Shown one piece after another: positions 1 through 6,910 of a DNA stretch of 9,737 nt. This stretch comes from Methanosarcinales archaeon. GTDB taxonomy: Archaea > Halobacteriota > Methanosarcinia > Methanosarcinales > Methanogasteraceae. Below the pieces are notes generated by a model. The model was given only the letters and a program-made list of their open reading frames with translations. It was not told the DNA's origin and did no database searches. Made by a program: the position numbers and the translations under genes. Numbering within the stretch: position 1 is the first letter of the stretch; every line of letters begins with the position of its first letter. The stretch spans positions 1 through 9,737 of the forward strand of contig JAUWCK010000024.1 in the NCBI GenBank assembly GCA_030609345.1, in the 5' to 3' direction.

Positions 1-674
1 ACTACCCCTGATTCGTGGAATAATTGTAGCTGCTCTTTATCGACTTTATGGTCTAATCCGGAATTTATAAATACTGTTGAAATAATGTTCATCCCATTAT
101 CAGATTTTTTATATAAATAGCATTCTCTTTCAACCAACTTCTTTTCATGTTTGAAACCCCATAAACATTCCATAACCCATTTAGAGATCGCTACCCAATC
201 ATATTCGCCTATATATTTAGCAGATAACTTTTTTACCAACCGATAGCTCTCATTACCCTCACCATAAAAATCCCCTCTCGATTGAAATTCAAATTCATTT
301 TTCAGGAAAAATATGACGGTATCAACTTCATTAACATAAGCATCAACTTGCATTTGAGTATAGCCCCGCTCTATACAATCGTTTTCGATGTAATCCAAAA
401 GTTTGGACCCATTGCCTTCTTTTCTAAATTCCGGGCATATATAGAAGTTTTTTAGCTCGACGGTTCCACTTGCCGTAACCCGGATAACTCCATCTCCACC
501 AAGTTTTTCAGCAAACAATCCAAAAGCATGTTTCTTACCATCTTTTATTTCTCTGACAGTGTTTTCAACCCAACCTGTATAGTCAGGATAACCCAAATCT
601 TGAGATAACAAAAGCTCTTTCAGCTCTTGAATTTCTTCTTCGGATATTATCCGATCGGGGTATCCTTCAGCCAT
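1..674 (-). CDS. GNAT-family N-acetyltransferase, 3' end cut by window edge
   Basis: The open frame starts at an ATG at 674-672 and runs off the left edge after 224 codons without a stop, so the C-terminus is missing. Residues about 1-150 look like a GNAT fold. The acetyl-CoA binding motif A is visible as FYICPEFRKEGNGSKLL (residues 77-93), containing the R-x-x-G-x-G signature, preceded by an ELKN beta strand. After about residue 150 there is a Trp/Lys/Tyr-rich region (EYDWVAISKWVMECLWGF) that I do not recognise and that may be a second domain. The start follows the TAA of the ASCH-like gene by 2 nt and has an AGAAGG ribosome binding site (681-686), so the two genes are co-transcribed and probably coupled. 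The substrate is unknown. Base composition is AT-rich, unlike hdrA next door, which suggests transfer. The GNAT call is firm; the role is open. Confidence 0.8.
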   Translation of the reverse strand, partial: MAEGYPDRIISEEEIQELKELLLSQDLGYPDYTGWVENTVREIKDGKKHAFGLFAEKLGGDGVIRVTASGTVELKNFYICPEFRKEGNGSKLLDYIENDCIERGYTQMQVDAYVNEVDTVIFFLKNEFEFQSRGDFYGEGNESYRLVKKLSAKYIGEYDWVAISKWVMECLWGFKHEKKLVERECYLYKKSDNGMNIISTVFINSGLDHKVDKEQLQLFHESGV

Positions 675-676
675 GT

Positions 677-1090
677 TTAACCTTCTTCAACGATTCTTAT
701 TTTAAATAAAATAAATTTATTATATTTATCTTTATAATTTTTGATAAAAGCCATAACACCGGAATCATTGCGAATAGCTGGCGGTATTGTTTCATCAAAT
801 ATGGCAGATGGTATTTCTTTAAAAGAATCAACCACCATGCGCTCTGTAATGATCCCCCATAGTGGGTCAGATTGATAACCTCGCCTCAATTCAACTGTTC
901 TGCCTTCTTTTATAGTTTTAGTGTTAAATATGTCATTAATCCCTCGTAACTCCCAATGTTTCTTTCCTTCACGAAACAATTGGTACCATTTCGTATCCAA
1001 CGGCAAAAATAATCGATTGCTCTTTTTTATTTTATCAATTTGCTCCGGCACCTCAAAAAAATGATTGAGCTTGAGTTGGTCCGATTGCAT
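677..1090 (-). CDS. ASCH-like (PUA-fold) domain protein
   Basis: This 137-residue protein has the hallmarks of the ASCH superfamily, whose PUA-related fold is thought to bind RNA or modified nucleotides. Residues 27-49 read as a strand and helix ending in EGKKHWELR, matching the family's G-x-K-x-x-E-x-R signature. They are followed by a G-R-T-V-E-L strand (63-68) and the strand LWGIITERMVVDSFKEIP (77-94). In the ASCH enzyme YqfB, an N4-acetylcytidine amidohydrolase, a Thr follows the key Lys; here that position is Glu47, so the same activity cannot be assumed. The ATG at 1090 has no ribosome binding site but sits about 26 nt from a TATA box, so the transcript is probably leaderless. The gene ends 2 nt before a GNAT acetyltransferase, which makes them a functional pair. 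Length fits a single-domain ASCH protein. Function is inferred from the fold only. Confidence 0.66.
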   Translation of the reverse strand: MQSDQLKLNHFFEVPEQIDKIKKSNRLFLPLDTKWYQLFREGKKHWELRGINDIFNTKTIKEGRTVELRRGYQSDPLWGIITERMVVDSFKEIPSAIFDETIPPAIRNDSGVMAFIKNYKDKYNKFILFKIRIVEEG

Positions 1091-1108
1091 GATATACTGT
1101 ATATATCA
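1090..1108. promoter_or_regulatory. Inverted repeat over the start of the ASCH-like gene
   Basis: The arms TGATATA and TATATCA are perfect 7-bp inverted repeats separated by CTGTA. A third copy of the TATATCA half-site lies at 1113-1119, 11 bp (about one helical turn) from the second. The repeat covers the presumed transcription start and start codon, a good position for a repressor. AT-richness raises the chance of coincidence. Confidence 0.4.
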
Positions 1109-1121
1109 ATGGTATATCAAG
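1109..1121 (-). promoter_or_regulatory. TATA box of the ASCH/GNAT unit
   Basis: On the minus strand TTGATATACC is centred about 26 nt before the ATG at 1090. That is the standard archaeal spacing from TATA box to transcription start, with an AC-rich BRE-like stretch (GTAACC) just upstream. No ribosome binding site lies before the ATG. This fits a leaderless mRNA starting at or near the ATG. Confidence 0.5.
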
Positions 1122-1172
1122 GTTACTTCAAACATGGATAACAGCGCCATAAGGCGCAGAGATTCCACAGAA

Positions 1173-1186
1173 TTCATTCGAATGAA
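1173..1186. repeat. 14-bp perfect palindrome in the hdrA / ASCH intergenic space
   Basis: TTCATTCGAATGAA is perfectly self-complementary. It lies between the hdrA stop codon (1264) and the ASCH promoter (about 1120). It has no loop, so a protein-binding site is more likely than a transcription terminator. A small GCGCC-ATAA-GGCGC hairpin sits nearby at 1144-1157. Neither is followed by a clear T tract on the minus strand. Confidence 0.35.
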
Positions 1187-1263
1187 GCGATTGGGGTTTT
1201 ACAGTGTAATGCAGGACTGCTGTGTTCGACCAGAGATCACGGATTGACGAATATCGTGCCCAT

Positions 1264-3540
1264 TCACTCCCCCTTCCTCTTCTTCGCAGCCTTTGCCGCC
1301 ACCTGCTCGGAAAACACATTCAAGAGATTCATCAGCTTCTCGTACTGCGCTGTCTCGATATGCGAATACCGAATCGGCAGCTTAAACGCCTTCGTCTCCT
1401 TCTTGAGCTGACTATAAAGACCCTTTGACCTCGAAGTCAGCGCCTCATCAGTCGTTCCCTCGATCAGCATCACGCCACCTGCCCCTAACTCAAACGCGTG
1501 ACTCACGATGTCCGCATCCAGCAGATGAATCGAGGGTACCTGAATGAACCGGATGAGCGGCGAATACTGCGTCCTGTTAACCCCTGCAAGATCAGCCGCG
1601 GCATAAGCAGCCGGGTCGATGTACACGATCACACCCATGCCAGCATCAAGAATCCCCTCTGCCTGCGCCTTTAACTGCTCCCGCGTATAGTTCGCAATCT
1701 CAACAGCCCCCGCTGGGCAGACTGCCGCACATATCCCACATGTGTTGCACGAGAGCGGATCGAGAATAGGCACGGGCTTTTCGCCGTCTCCGCCAACCAT
1801 CGTCAGCGCACCATAAGGACATTCCAGAGTACAGATGCCGCAGCCGTCGCAGGCATCCGAGATCACGGGTTTTTCAGGCGATACTGAGATTGTGCCAATC
1901 CCTAAGAACTGGTGGATCTTGTGGGCTGCACCGATTGCTTCTGTCACCGAGTCGTGGATGTCTTTTGGTCCGACAGCACACCCTGCCACAAAGACACCCT
2001 GATTTAATGTATTCACAGGATCAATCTTGACGTGTTTCTCCTCGATAAACCCGTCGCCACCTACAGGAACTCCCAGTTGGTCGGCGAGTTCTCGTGACCC
2101 CTTCGAAGGGATAAGCGACGGACAGAGCACAACCATGTCGAACTCAGCTTCCCCGATCTCGCCTAATAATGTGTCCTCGTATCTGACCTGCAATGTATCG
2201 CCGAGCGGATTCACCTCAGCCACACGCCCGCGGACAAAGTTAACACCAATCTCCTGCGTATGCTGGTAGAACTCCTCCATCCTTCTTCCTGCCGATCGCA
2301 TATCGATGTAGAAGATTGTAACGTCCGCATCGGGTTTCATCTTTAAGACGAGCTGCGCCTGTTTCTGCGAATAGATGCAGCAGACCTTTGAGCAATGCTT
2401 ATTTCCCCGATTGAAGTCGCGGGAGCCGACGCACAACACAAATGCAACCCGCTCAGGAAATGTTCCGTCCGACTTCTGAAGCCTCATGCCGGTCTTGCTC
2501 TTGGCAGAGATCATCTCCTCAAACTCGATAGCGGTTATGATGTCCGGATGATCTCCGTAGTGATATTCCTCAATTATTGATGGATCGATCGACTCAAAAC
2601 CTGTTGCAATCGTTATCGCGCCGCAATCCACCTGTATCTCTTCTTCGCAATCGTCAAGCCGGATCGCACCCGCAGAACAAGCTTTCTCACATGCGCCGCA
2701 TTCGATGCAGAGCTCCCTGTCGATTATGTATGCCTGTGGGATCGCCTGCGCAAACGGCAGGTAGATCGCATCCGTCGGGCACTTTGCGGCGCATCTGCCA
2801 CAGGACGTGCACGCCTCGATATCGACGTACCGCGGCGCACGGCGTAGGGTCACGCTGTAATCGCCCGTATTCCCGCCGACCGATGCAACCTCTGTCTGGG
2901 TGTAGAGCGTGATATTCGGGTGGTTGAAGACCGCAACCATCTTCGGAGTCAAAATACACTGCGAGCAGTCGAGCGTCGGAAACGTCTTTGAGAGTCCGAT
3001 CATCTGCCCGCCGATGTATGGGGCTTTCTCGATGAGGATAACCTCACGTTCGTCTGCCATCTCGAGCGCAGCCGTAATTCCGGCAATTCCGCCACCAACA
3101 ACAAGCGCACGGTCTTTGACATCCTTTATGATCGGGTTCAGTGGCTCGAGGTTCCGCATCCGTGAGATTGCACCCTTCACGAGACCTCTCGCTTTCCTTG
3201 TAGCCTCCTCGTGATCCTCATGCACCCATGAACACTGCTCACGGATGTTTGTGATTTCAAGCAGCATCGGGTTGATGCCGGCTTTCTGTGCCATCGCACG
3301 GAACGTCTCGAGATGAAGCTTCGGTGAGCATGAGCCGATCACCACGCGATCGATCAATCCTTTCTTGATGTCGCGCTCGATCTGGCTCTGTCCCGCACTG
3401 CTACAGAGATAATCCTGAACATTCGTAAGTGCAACGCCGTCCATTCCTGATACTTCGTCTGCGATTGTCTCGACATCAACGACATCGCCGATGTTGCCGC
3501 CGCATCTACAGAGATATACGCCAATTTTTTCGCCGTTCAT
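1264..3540 (-). CDS. hdrA: Heterodisulfide reductase subunit A with fused, cysteine-less MvhD-like domain
   Basis: HdrA is the FAD and iron-sulfur subunit of the cytosolic HdrABC complex, which in methanogens bifurcates electrons between CoM-S-S-CoB and ferredoxin. Visible parts (758-residue numbering): an N-terminal HdrA domain with CRC (11-13), C46, C71 and C103; the FAD motif GGGIAG (149-154); DCSQC (191-195); inserted ferredoxin clusters C244/247/250/254 and C278/281/284/288; HCSKVCC (382-388); and a C-terminal 2[4Fe-4S] ferredoxin C564/567/570/574 and C598/601/604/608. The linker between the inserted clusters is about 15 residues shorter than I recall in methanogen HdrA. Residues about 635-740 match MvhD (the AADLAGVNRTQYSP core), but all its cluster cysteines are replaced. 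The ATG at 3540 is chosen because GGTGA (3546-3550) precedes it; a GTG at 3549 overlapping the hdrB stop is the alternative. It is the last gene of the series. Confidence 0.93.
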   Translation of the reverse strand: MNGEKIGVYLCRCGGNIGDVVDVETIADEVSGMDGVALTNVQDYLCSSAGQSQIERDIKKGLIDRVVIGSCSPKLHLETFRAMAQKAGINPMLLEITNIREQCSWVHEDHEEATRKARGLVKGAISRMRNLEPLNPIIKDVKDRALVVGGGIAGITAALEMADEREVILIEKAPYIGGQMIGLSKTFPTLDCSQCILTPKMVAVFNHPNITLYTQTEVASVGGNTGDYSVTLRRAPRYVDIEACTSCGRCAAKCPTDAIYLPFAQAIPQAYIIDRELCIECGACEKACSAGAIRLDDCEEEIQVDCGAITIATGFESIDPSIIEEYHYGDHPDIITAIEFEEMISAKSKTGMRLQKSDGTFPERVAFVLCVGSRDFNRGNKHCSKVCCIYSQKQAQLVLKMKPDADVTIFYIDMRSAGRRMEEFYQHTQEIGVNFVRGRVAEVNPLGDTLQVRYEDTLLGEIGEAEFDMVVLCPSLIPSKGSRELADQLGVPVGGDGFIEEKHVKIDPVNTLNQGVFVAGCAVGPKDIHDSVTEAIGAAHKIHQFLGIGTISVSPEKPVISDACDGCGICTLECPYGALTMVGGDGEKPVPILDPLSCNTCGICAAVCPAGAVEIANYTREQLKAQAEGILDAGMGVIVYIDPAAYAAADLAGVNRTQYSPLIRFIQVPSIHLLDADIVSHAFELGAGGVMLIEGTTDEALTSRSKGLYSQLKKETKAFKLPIRYSHIETAQYEKLMNLLNVFSEQVAAKAAKKRKGE

Positions 3541-3545
3541 CTCTT

Positions 3546-3550
3546 TCACC
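3546..3550 (-). promoter_or_regulatory. Ribosome binding site deciding the hdrA start
   Basis: GGTGA at the very end of hdrB pairs with the archaeal 16S tail and lies 5 nt before the ATG at 3540. The GTG start at 3549 would lie inside this site, so the ATG is preferred. Confidence 0.6.
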
Positions 3551-4436
3551 GATCGCCTTTCAGTTTCAGAAGAAAATCCTCGTTCGTCACAAGATTCAGG
3601 TCGATTCCGAGTTCCTCTGGCAAATACCCGAATGCGAGTCCCAGGAGCTGGGAATAGTGCAGAACCGGGATATTGTATTCTATGCCGCGCTTCTCCTCAA
3701 TCTCGACCTGCCCGCCGTCAAACTGCAGGTGGCAGAACGGGCACGCATTAACGATGCAGTCAACGTCCGCATCCCGGATCCGCGATAGTTTGTGCTCCAG
3801 CATCTCAAGCGACTTATCAAGAAGCGCAGACCTGACCCCGCCTCCGGCACCGCAGCATGCCATCTTGTCAGGATAGTTGACGCTCTCAGCGCCCGTTGCC
3901 TCGACCAGTTCGTCAAAGAAGCGAGGGTCTTCCGTACTCCCGAGCTTTCGTTCCTTTGACGGCTTTACGAGGTGGCATCCGTAGTGCAGCGCGACTTTGA
4001 GGTCTAACGGAGACGTCACCATCTCCTTTATCTTTTCAGGTCCTGGATCGTCGTAGAGCAGTTCAATGATGTGCCTGACATCCACGGTTCCCTTGAACTT
4101 CTTGCCGATCTTCTCGAGATGGGCGTTTGTGCTTTTCTTAAGCGCAGGATCACCTTTCAGTTCGTTGTTGGCATCCACGAGAGATCCATAGCAGCCATTA
4201 CAGATCGTCAGCACATCGCGCTCCATCTCTTCTGAGAGCACGATGTTTCGGCTTGCAAGTACAAGCCACGTCGCTTTATCAAACGACCGGAAGACGCCGG
4301 GCGCAGGACAGCACGACGCACCGGATAGGTCAGCGTAGTCGATCCCCAGCCGCTCAAGGCAGAGCTTTGTTGCTTTCTCGATTCCGGGATACCGGTTCGG
4401 CGTGATACAGCCTAAATAGAGTGATAACTTGTTCAT
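3546..4436 (-). CDS. hdrB: Heterodisulfide reductase subunit B (CCG domains)
   Basis: HdrB is the catalytic subunit that reduces the CoM-S-S-CoB heterodisulfide with two non-cubane [4Fe-4S] clusters. Both cluster-binding CCG motifs are intact in this 296-residue protein. The first is C10, C42-C43, C79-x-x-C82 (31 and 35 residues between); the second is C154, C194-C195, C232-x-x-C235 (39 and 36 between). Both agree with the family pattern CX31-39CCX35-36CXXC, so the enzyme looks active. Length is normal for HdrB. The start is placed at the ATG at 4436 because GAGGAG (4444-4449) lies 7 nt upstream; a GTG at 4451 overlaps the hdrC stop and would place the start in front of that site. The stop nearly touches the hdrA start, so hdrC, hdrB and hdrA are clearly one transcript. 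The substrate is inferred from the family; alkane-oxidising relatives may run the reaction in reverse. Confidence 0.95.
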   Translation of the reverse strand: MNKLSLYLGCITPNRYPGIEKATKLCLERLGIDYADLSGASCCPAPGVFRSFDKATWLVLASRNIVLSEEMERDVLTICNGCYGSLVDANNELKGDPALKKSTNAHLEKIGKKFKGTVDVRHIIELLYDDPGPEKIKEMVTSPLDLKVALHYGCHLVKPSKERKLGSTEDPRFFDELVEATGAESVNYPDKMACCGAGGGVRSALLDKSLEMLEHKLSRIRDADVDCIVNACPFCHLQFDGGQVEIEEKRGIEYNIPVLHYSQLLGLAFGYLPEELGIDLNLVTNEDFLLKLKGDR

Positions 4437-4443
4437 GATGGTT

Positions 4444-4449
4444 CTCCTC
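4444..4449 (-). promoter_or_regulatory. Ribosome binding site deciding the hdrB start
   Basis: GAGGAG overlaps the hdrC stop codon and lies 7 nt before the ATG at 4436. It argues for that ATG rather than the upstream GTG at 4451. Confidence 0.6.
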
Positions 4450-4948
4450 ACTCTTGAGCGCCAGCCACGAGTTTGTCAAAGCCGCAGGACTCAAGAAGCG
4501 TCTGCACATCGGCAAGTGCATCCGGATATTTGTGAACTGTCTCGGGAAGAGCCTCCAGCCCGAGGCTCTCTCGCTTCTCCTTTACCGCGTCATTGATCGG
4601 CACGGCGTGCCCGTGCTCAAGCACCAATTGGCTGACCCTTCGATGTTCCGGAAGCATGATTCCCTCGTGCACCGCGATCGCCCGGATTGCGAGAATCGCG
4701 TCAGTGATCTTGATCTCACGCGGACATCGCTCCTGACAGGTGTAGCATGTGGTGCACATCCAGAGGTCGGGGTCGTGTAGCACGTCCGTACTCACACGTG
4801 CCTTCCTAACGATCTTTCGCGTGATCATTCCGGTGTAGCGTCCCGACGGGCAGCTTCCGCTGCATGTGCCGCACTGCAGGCAGGTGAGTATCTCAATGCC
4901 AGCGTCTTTTAATGCGTCTGATATATTTGATTTGTTTGATTGATTCAT
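4448..4948 (-). CDS. hdrC: Heterodisulfide reductase subunit C (2[4Fe-4S])
   Basis: HdrC is the small iron-sulfur subunit that passes electrons from HdrA to HdrB. The 166-residue protein has the two expected cluster motifs: C23/26/29/33 (CLQCGTCSGSCP) and C65/68/71/75 (CTTCYTCQERCP). Each is followed by the family's usual helical segment, including the EHRRVSQLVLEHGHAVPIND stretch (101-120). No transmembrane segment or b-type haem partner is visible, so this is the soluble HdrABC type and not HdrDE. The ATG at 4948 comes 2 nt after the endonuclease stop and has only a weak GGATGA upstream, so it probably depends on translational coupling. The first ten codons (Asn/Ser/Lys) are AT-rich like the restriction genes upstream, while the rest is GC-richer. 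The composition break therefore falls inside the 5' end of hdrC. Confidence 0.93.
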   Translation of the reverse strand: MNQSNKSNISDALKDAGIEILTCLQCGTCSGSCPSGRYTGMITRKIVRKARVSTDVLHDPDLWMCTTCYTCQERCPREIKITDAILAIRAIAVHEGIMLPEHRRVSQLVLEHGHAVPINDAVKEKRESLGLEALPETVHKYPDALADVQTLLESCGFDKLVAGAQE

Positions 4949-4950
4949 TG

Positions 4951-5595
4951 TTATTCATCCGGCTCTGCTTGCAATCTCTTGATTTCATCTTTAATTTCTG
5001 AAATTATCTCGGTATTATGTATTTTTTTCTTATTTCCTTCTTTAATTGAAATAACGTAAAAGACTTTACCGCCAAATTGCTCTGTAAATTTCTCGTGTGT
5101 GGCAGCCTGTATCGCTCGTTCTTTAAAGATTTGAGGAATATGCGATACGTCCCCGGTAGGTTTAATCTGAAGTCCGATATATTTATCATTGATTTTGATA
5201 AAGAAGTCAACATTATAAAGACGATCCCATTCATCTGGCGCAGGCTCTATCTTTACGCCCAATATCTCCTGTAATTGGCCGTAAACGGTTTTTATCTCGG
5301 TCATATACCCGTCAAAGGTTCTACTTATGACCATATTGCACATATACTCAATGCAATCCTCTTCGGTGATCTCTTCAACTTCTGCGGAGATCACTTCCGT
5401 GATTTTAATGTATAGTTTTCTGCCCAGTTCCTCGATATGCTCTCTCGTCCTGACGTTAGTGAAATAATACGTCTCCCAATCGTCTATACCTTTTGGAGCA
5501 CATCTTCGGATTTCTTCCGAGACCGCACCAACGTTACGTTTAAAATTCAATTGAAAGCGATTCATGGCGCTGTTCAATATCCATTCTTTTGCCAT
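4951..5595 (-). CDS. MjaI-family type II restriction endonuclease (predicted CTAG)
   Basis: I recognise this 214-residue protein as an MjaI-type endonuclease, a family of archaeal type II enzymes that cut CTAG. The family-like N-terminus MAKEWILNSAMNRFQLNFKR and the block ELGRKLYIKITEVI (56-69) are present. A plausible PD-(D/E)xK core is the VDF strand with D130 followed by LQIK with Q143 and K145, a D...QxK variant. Length is about right for the family and the frame is intact, so it is probably active. It follows the methyltransferase by 2 nt (TAA, two bases, ATG), with a strong GGAGGAG site at 5603-5609. Its own stop lies 2 nt before hdrC. The gene is AT-rich and looks acquired. The CTAG target is inferred from family membership and is supported by the absence of CTAG in the window. 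Confidence 0.85.
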   Translation of the reverse strand: MAKEWILNSAMNRFQLNFKRNVGAVSEEIRRCAPKGIDDWETYYFTNVRTREHIEELGRKLYIKITEVISAEVEEITEEDCIEYMCNMVISRTFDGYMTEIKTVYGQLQEILGVKIEPAPDEWDRLYNVDFFIKINDKYIGLQIKPTGDVSHIPQIFKERAIQAATHEKFTEQFGGKVFYVISIKEGNKKKIHNTEIISEIKDEIKRLQAEPDE

Positions 5596-5597
5596 TA

Positions 5598-6887
5598 TTA
5601 TACTCCTCCACTATATGTCAAGAATTTGGATTTATATTTGTAATCTCTCGTAACATCCACATCAACCAGATCATTTTTGATAAGATGGGCATTGACAAAT
5701 GTCTTGTTCTTCAAATAGAGATAACAGAGCAAGTTATTTTCATCATCGTGTTTTGTACTGTCGAATTTTATCGATACCTTCTGCCCTCGTGTCCTCTCTT
5801 TCAAAAATTGGACCGCATCACCATTCTCTTCACCTCTTTCTCGCACCCCCAACAACCTGATTTTCAATCCGTTATTCAAAATCAAGATCTCTGGAGAGAT
5901 TATCTCTTTCACAGTATAATATGTTTCTCGCTTAACATTGGAATCGTCTATCTTTGAACCGAATCGCAATGTTTTGGGATCGACCTTCTTATCAAATTTT
6001 ACAGGGTCTTTGAAAATATACGGCAGATTGTTGATCTCTCTTTCAATATCCAGTTCAGCCCCATCTTTCTCGATCATCTCAAAGCTTGCGTCCTGAAAAA
6101 TGGTTCTCTGGTCCATACCGACTTTTTCTTTTATTACTGGTAGAAAATCCTTGTTTATCTCGTAGCCGATGGAGTTTCTCCCGAGGTTTCTGGCTGCAAG
6201 GGTTGTTGTTCCGCTACCAAGAAACGGGTCAAGAACAGCATCTCCAACAAAGCTAAACATCTTGATAAGCCGTGCTGGCAACTCTTCCGGGAACATTGCG
6301 AGGTGTTTATCCTGTTTTTCCCCGGGAAAATTCCAGTGTCCGGTAAAATACTGATTCCACTCTTCTTTAGTCATTTTTGATCGCTCTTTAATCTCTTTAG
6401 AAACTTTTGGTGCATTTCCATACTTCTTAAAGATCAGGATAAATTCATAATCGATCTTCAGTATCCCGTTTCTGGGAAATGGGAATGACCCCATCACCGT
6501 AGCTCCGCCGGTGGTGTTGGTTGTTGTTACCTTCTGCCAGATGATGGCGCCCATATAGTCAAACCCAACGCTCTCACAGAACTTGATTATCTCTGTTCGT
6601 ATTGGTATGACCTTGTATCTACCATAGTAAACCGAGCGAGCAAACTGGTCACCGATATTGACACACAAGCGACAACCTTTATGTAAAATTCTGTGGCATT
6701 CATCCCAGACCAGATTGAGATTATTAATATACTCCTCATAAGAGTCATTGTAACCTATCTGTGCCCCGTTTCCATAATCCTTCAGCTGCCAGTACGGGGG
6801 AGATGTAATGATGAGGTGGACTGATTCGTCAGGAACCTCTTTCATCCGCCTCGAATCGCCAATTATTATTCTGTGATCTGTCGCCAT
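5598..6887 (-). CDS. DNA (cytosine-N4) methyltransferase with C-terminal SNase/OB-like domain
   Basis: This is the modification partner of the adjacent MjaI-type endonuclease, expected to protect CTAG by N4-methylation of cytosine. Motif IV is TSPPYW (28-33), and SPPY favours cytosine-N4 over adenine-N6. The AdoMet motif I is DPFLGSGTT (220-228). The order IV then I marks the beta class. The catalytic part ends near residue 260. Residues about 321-410 resemble a staphylococcal-nuclease (SNase) OB fold: KIRLLGV (342-348) matches the FRLLLV strand, and LCYLYL plus FVNAHLI match the later strands. SNase residue Arg35 is kept as R344. However, Asp40 becomes R349, Glu43 becomes G352 and Arg87 becomes N385, so it is probably non-catalytic and may bind DNA. 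The ATG at 6887 has no ribosome binding site and lies about 29 nt from a TATA box, suggesting a leaderless start. Confidence 0.88.
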   Translation of the reverse strand: MATDHRIIIGDSRRMKEVPDESVHLIITSPPYWQLKDYGNGAQIGYNDSYEEYINNLNLVWDECHRILHKGCRLCVNIGDQFARSVYYGRYKVIPIRTEIIKFCESVGFDYMGAIIWQKVTTTNTTGGATVMGSFPFPRNGILKIDYEFILIFKKYGNAPKVSKEIKERSKMTKEEWNQYFTGHWNFPGEKQDKHLAMFPEELPARLIKMFSFVGDAVLDPFLGSGTTTLAARNLGRNSIGYEINKDFLPVIKEKVGMDQRTIFQDASFEMIEKDGAELDIEREINNLPYIFKDPVKFDKKVDPKTLRFGSKIDDSNVKRETYYTVKEIISPEILILNNGLKIRLLGVRERGEENGDAVQFLKERTRGQKVSIKFDSTKHDDENNLLCYLYLKNKTFVNAHLIKNDLVDVDVTRDYKYKSKFLTYSGGV

Positions 6888-6895
6888 ATTACGTT

Positions 6896-6910
6896 TTTAA
6901 CGAAGTTAAA
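6896..6910. promoter_or_regulatory. Inverted repeat between TATA box and start of the restriction operon
   Basis: TTTAAC-GAA-GTTAAA has perfect 6-bp arms around a 3-bp centre. It fills the space between the TATA box and the methyltransferase ATG, where a bound protein would block initiation. No separate controller (C) protein gene is visible, so the methyltransferase or a host factor could be the regulator. This is inference from position. Confidence 0.4.

Noticed and set aside
677..1090. ASCH-like protein as an N4-acetylcytidine amidohydrolase
   Set aside because: As I recall, the YqfB active site needs a Thr shortly after the Lys; here that position is Glu47, as in most non-YqfB ASCH proteins, so the specific enzyme call is not supported.
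1065..1428. Short frames on both strands across the hdrA / ASCH intergenic space
   Set aside because: They overlap gene ends and promoter elements, lack ribosome binding sites and have no protein-like features.
2577..3214. Plus-strand open frames of 101-111 codons opposite hdrA
   Set aside because: They lie wholly inside the clearly coding hdrA gene, have Arg/Pro/Ser-rich compositions typical of antisense frames, and show no recognisable domain.
3429..3876. Overlapping plus-strand frames opposite the hdrB/hdrA junction
   Set aside because: They mirror conserved CCG-domain codons of hdrB, match no family and have no convincing promoter.
4911..4945. TGATT-like short repeats at the hdrC start, considered as an attachment or insertion repeat
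   Set aside because: I could find no matching copy near 6888-6990 at the other edge of the restriction module.
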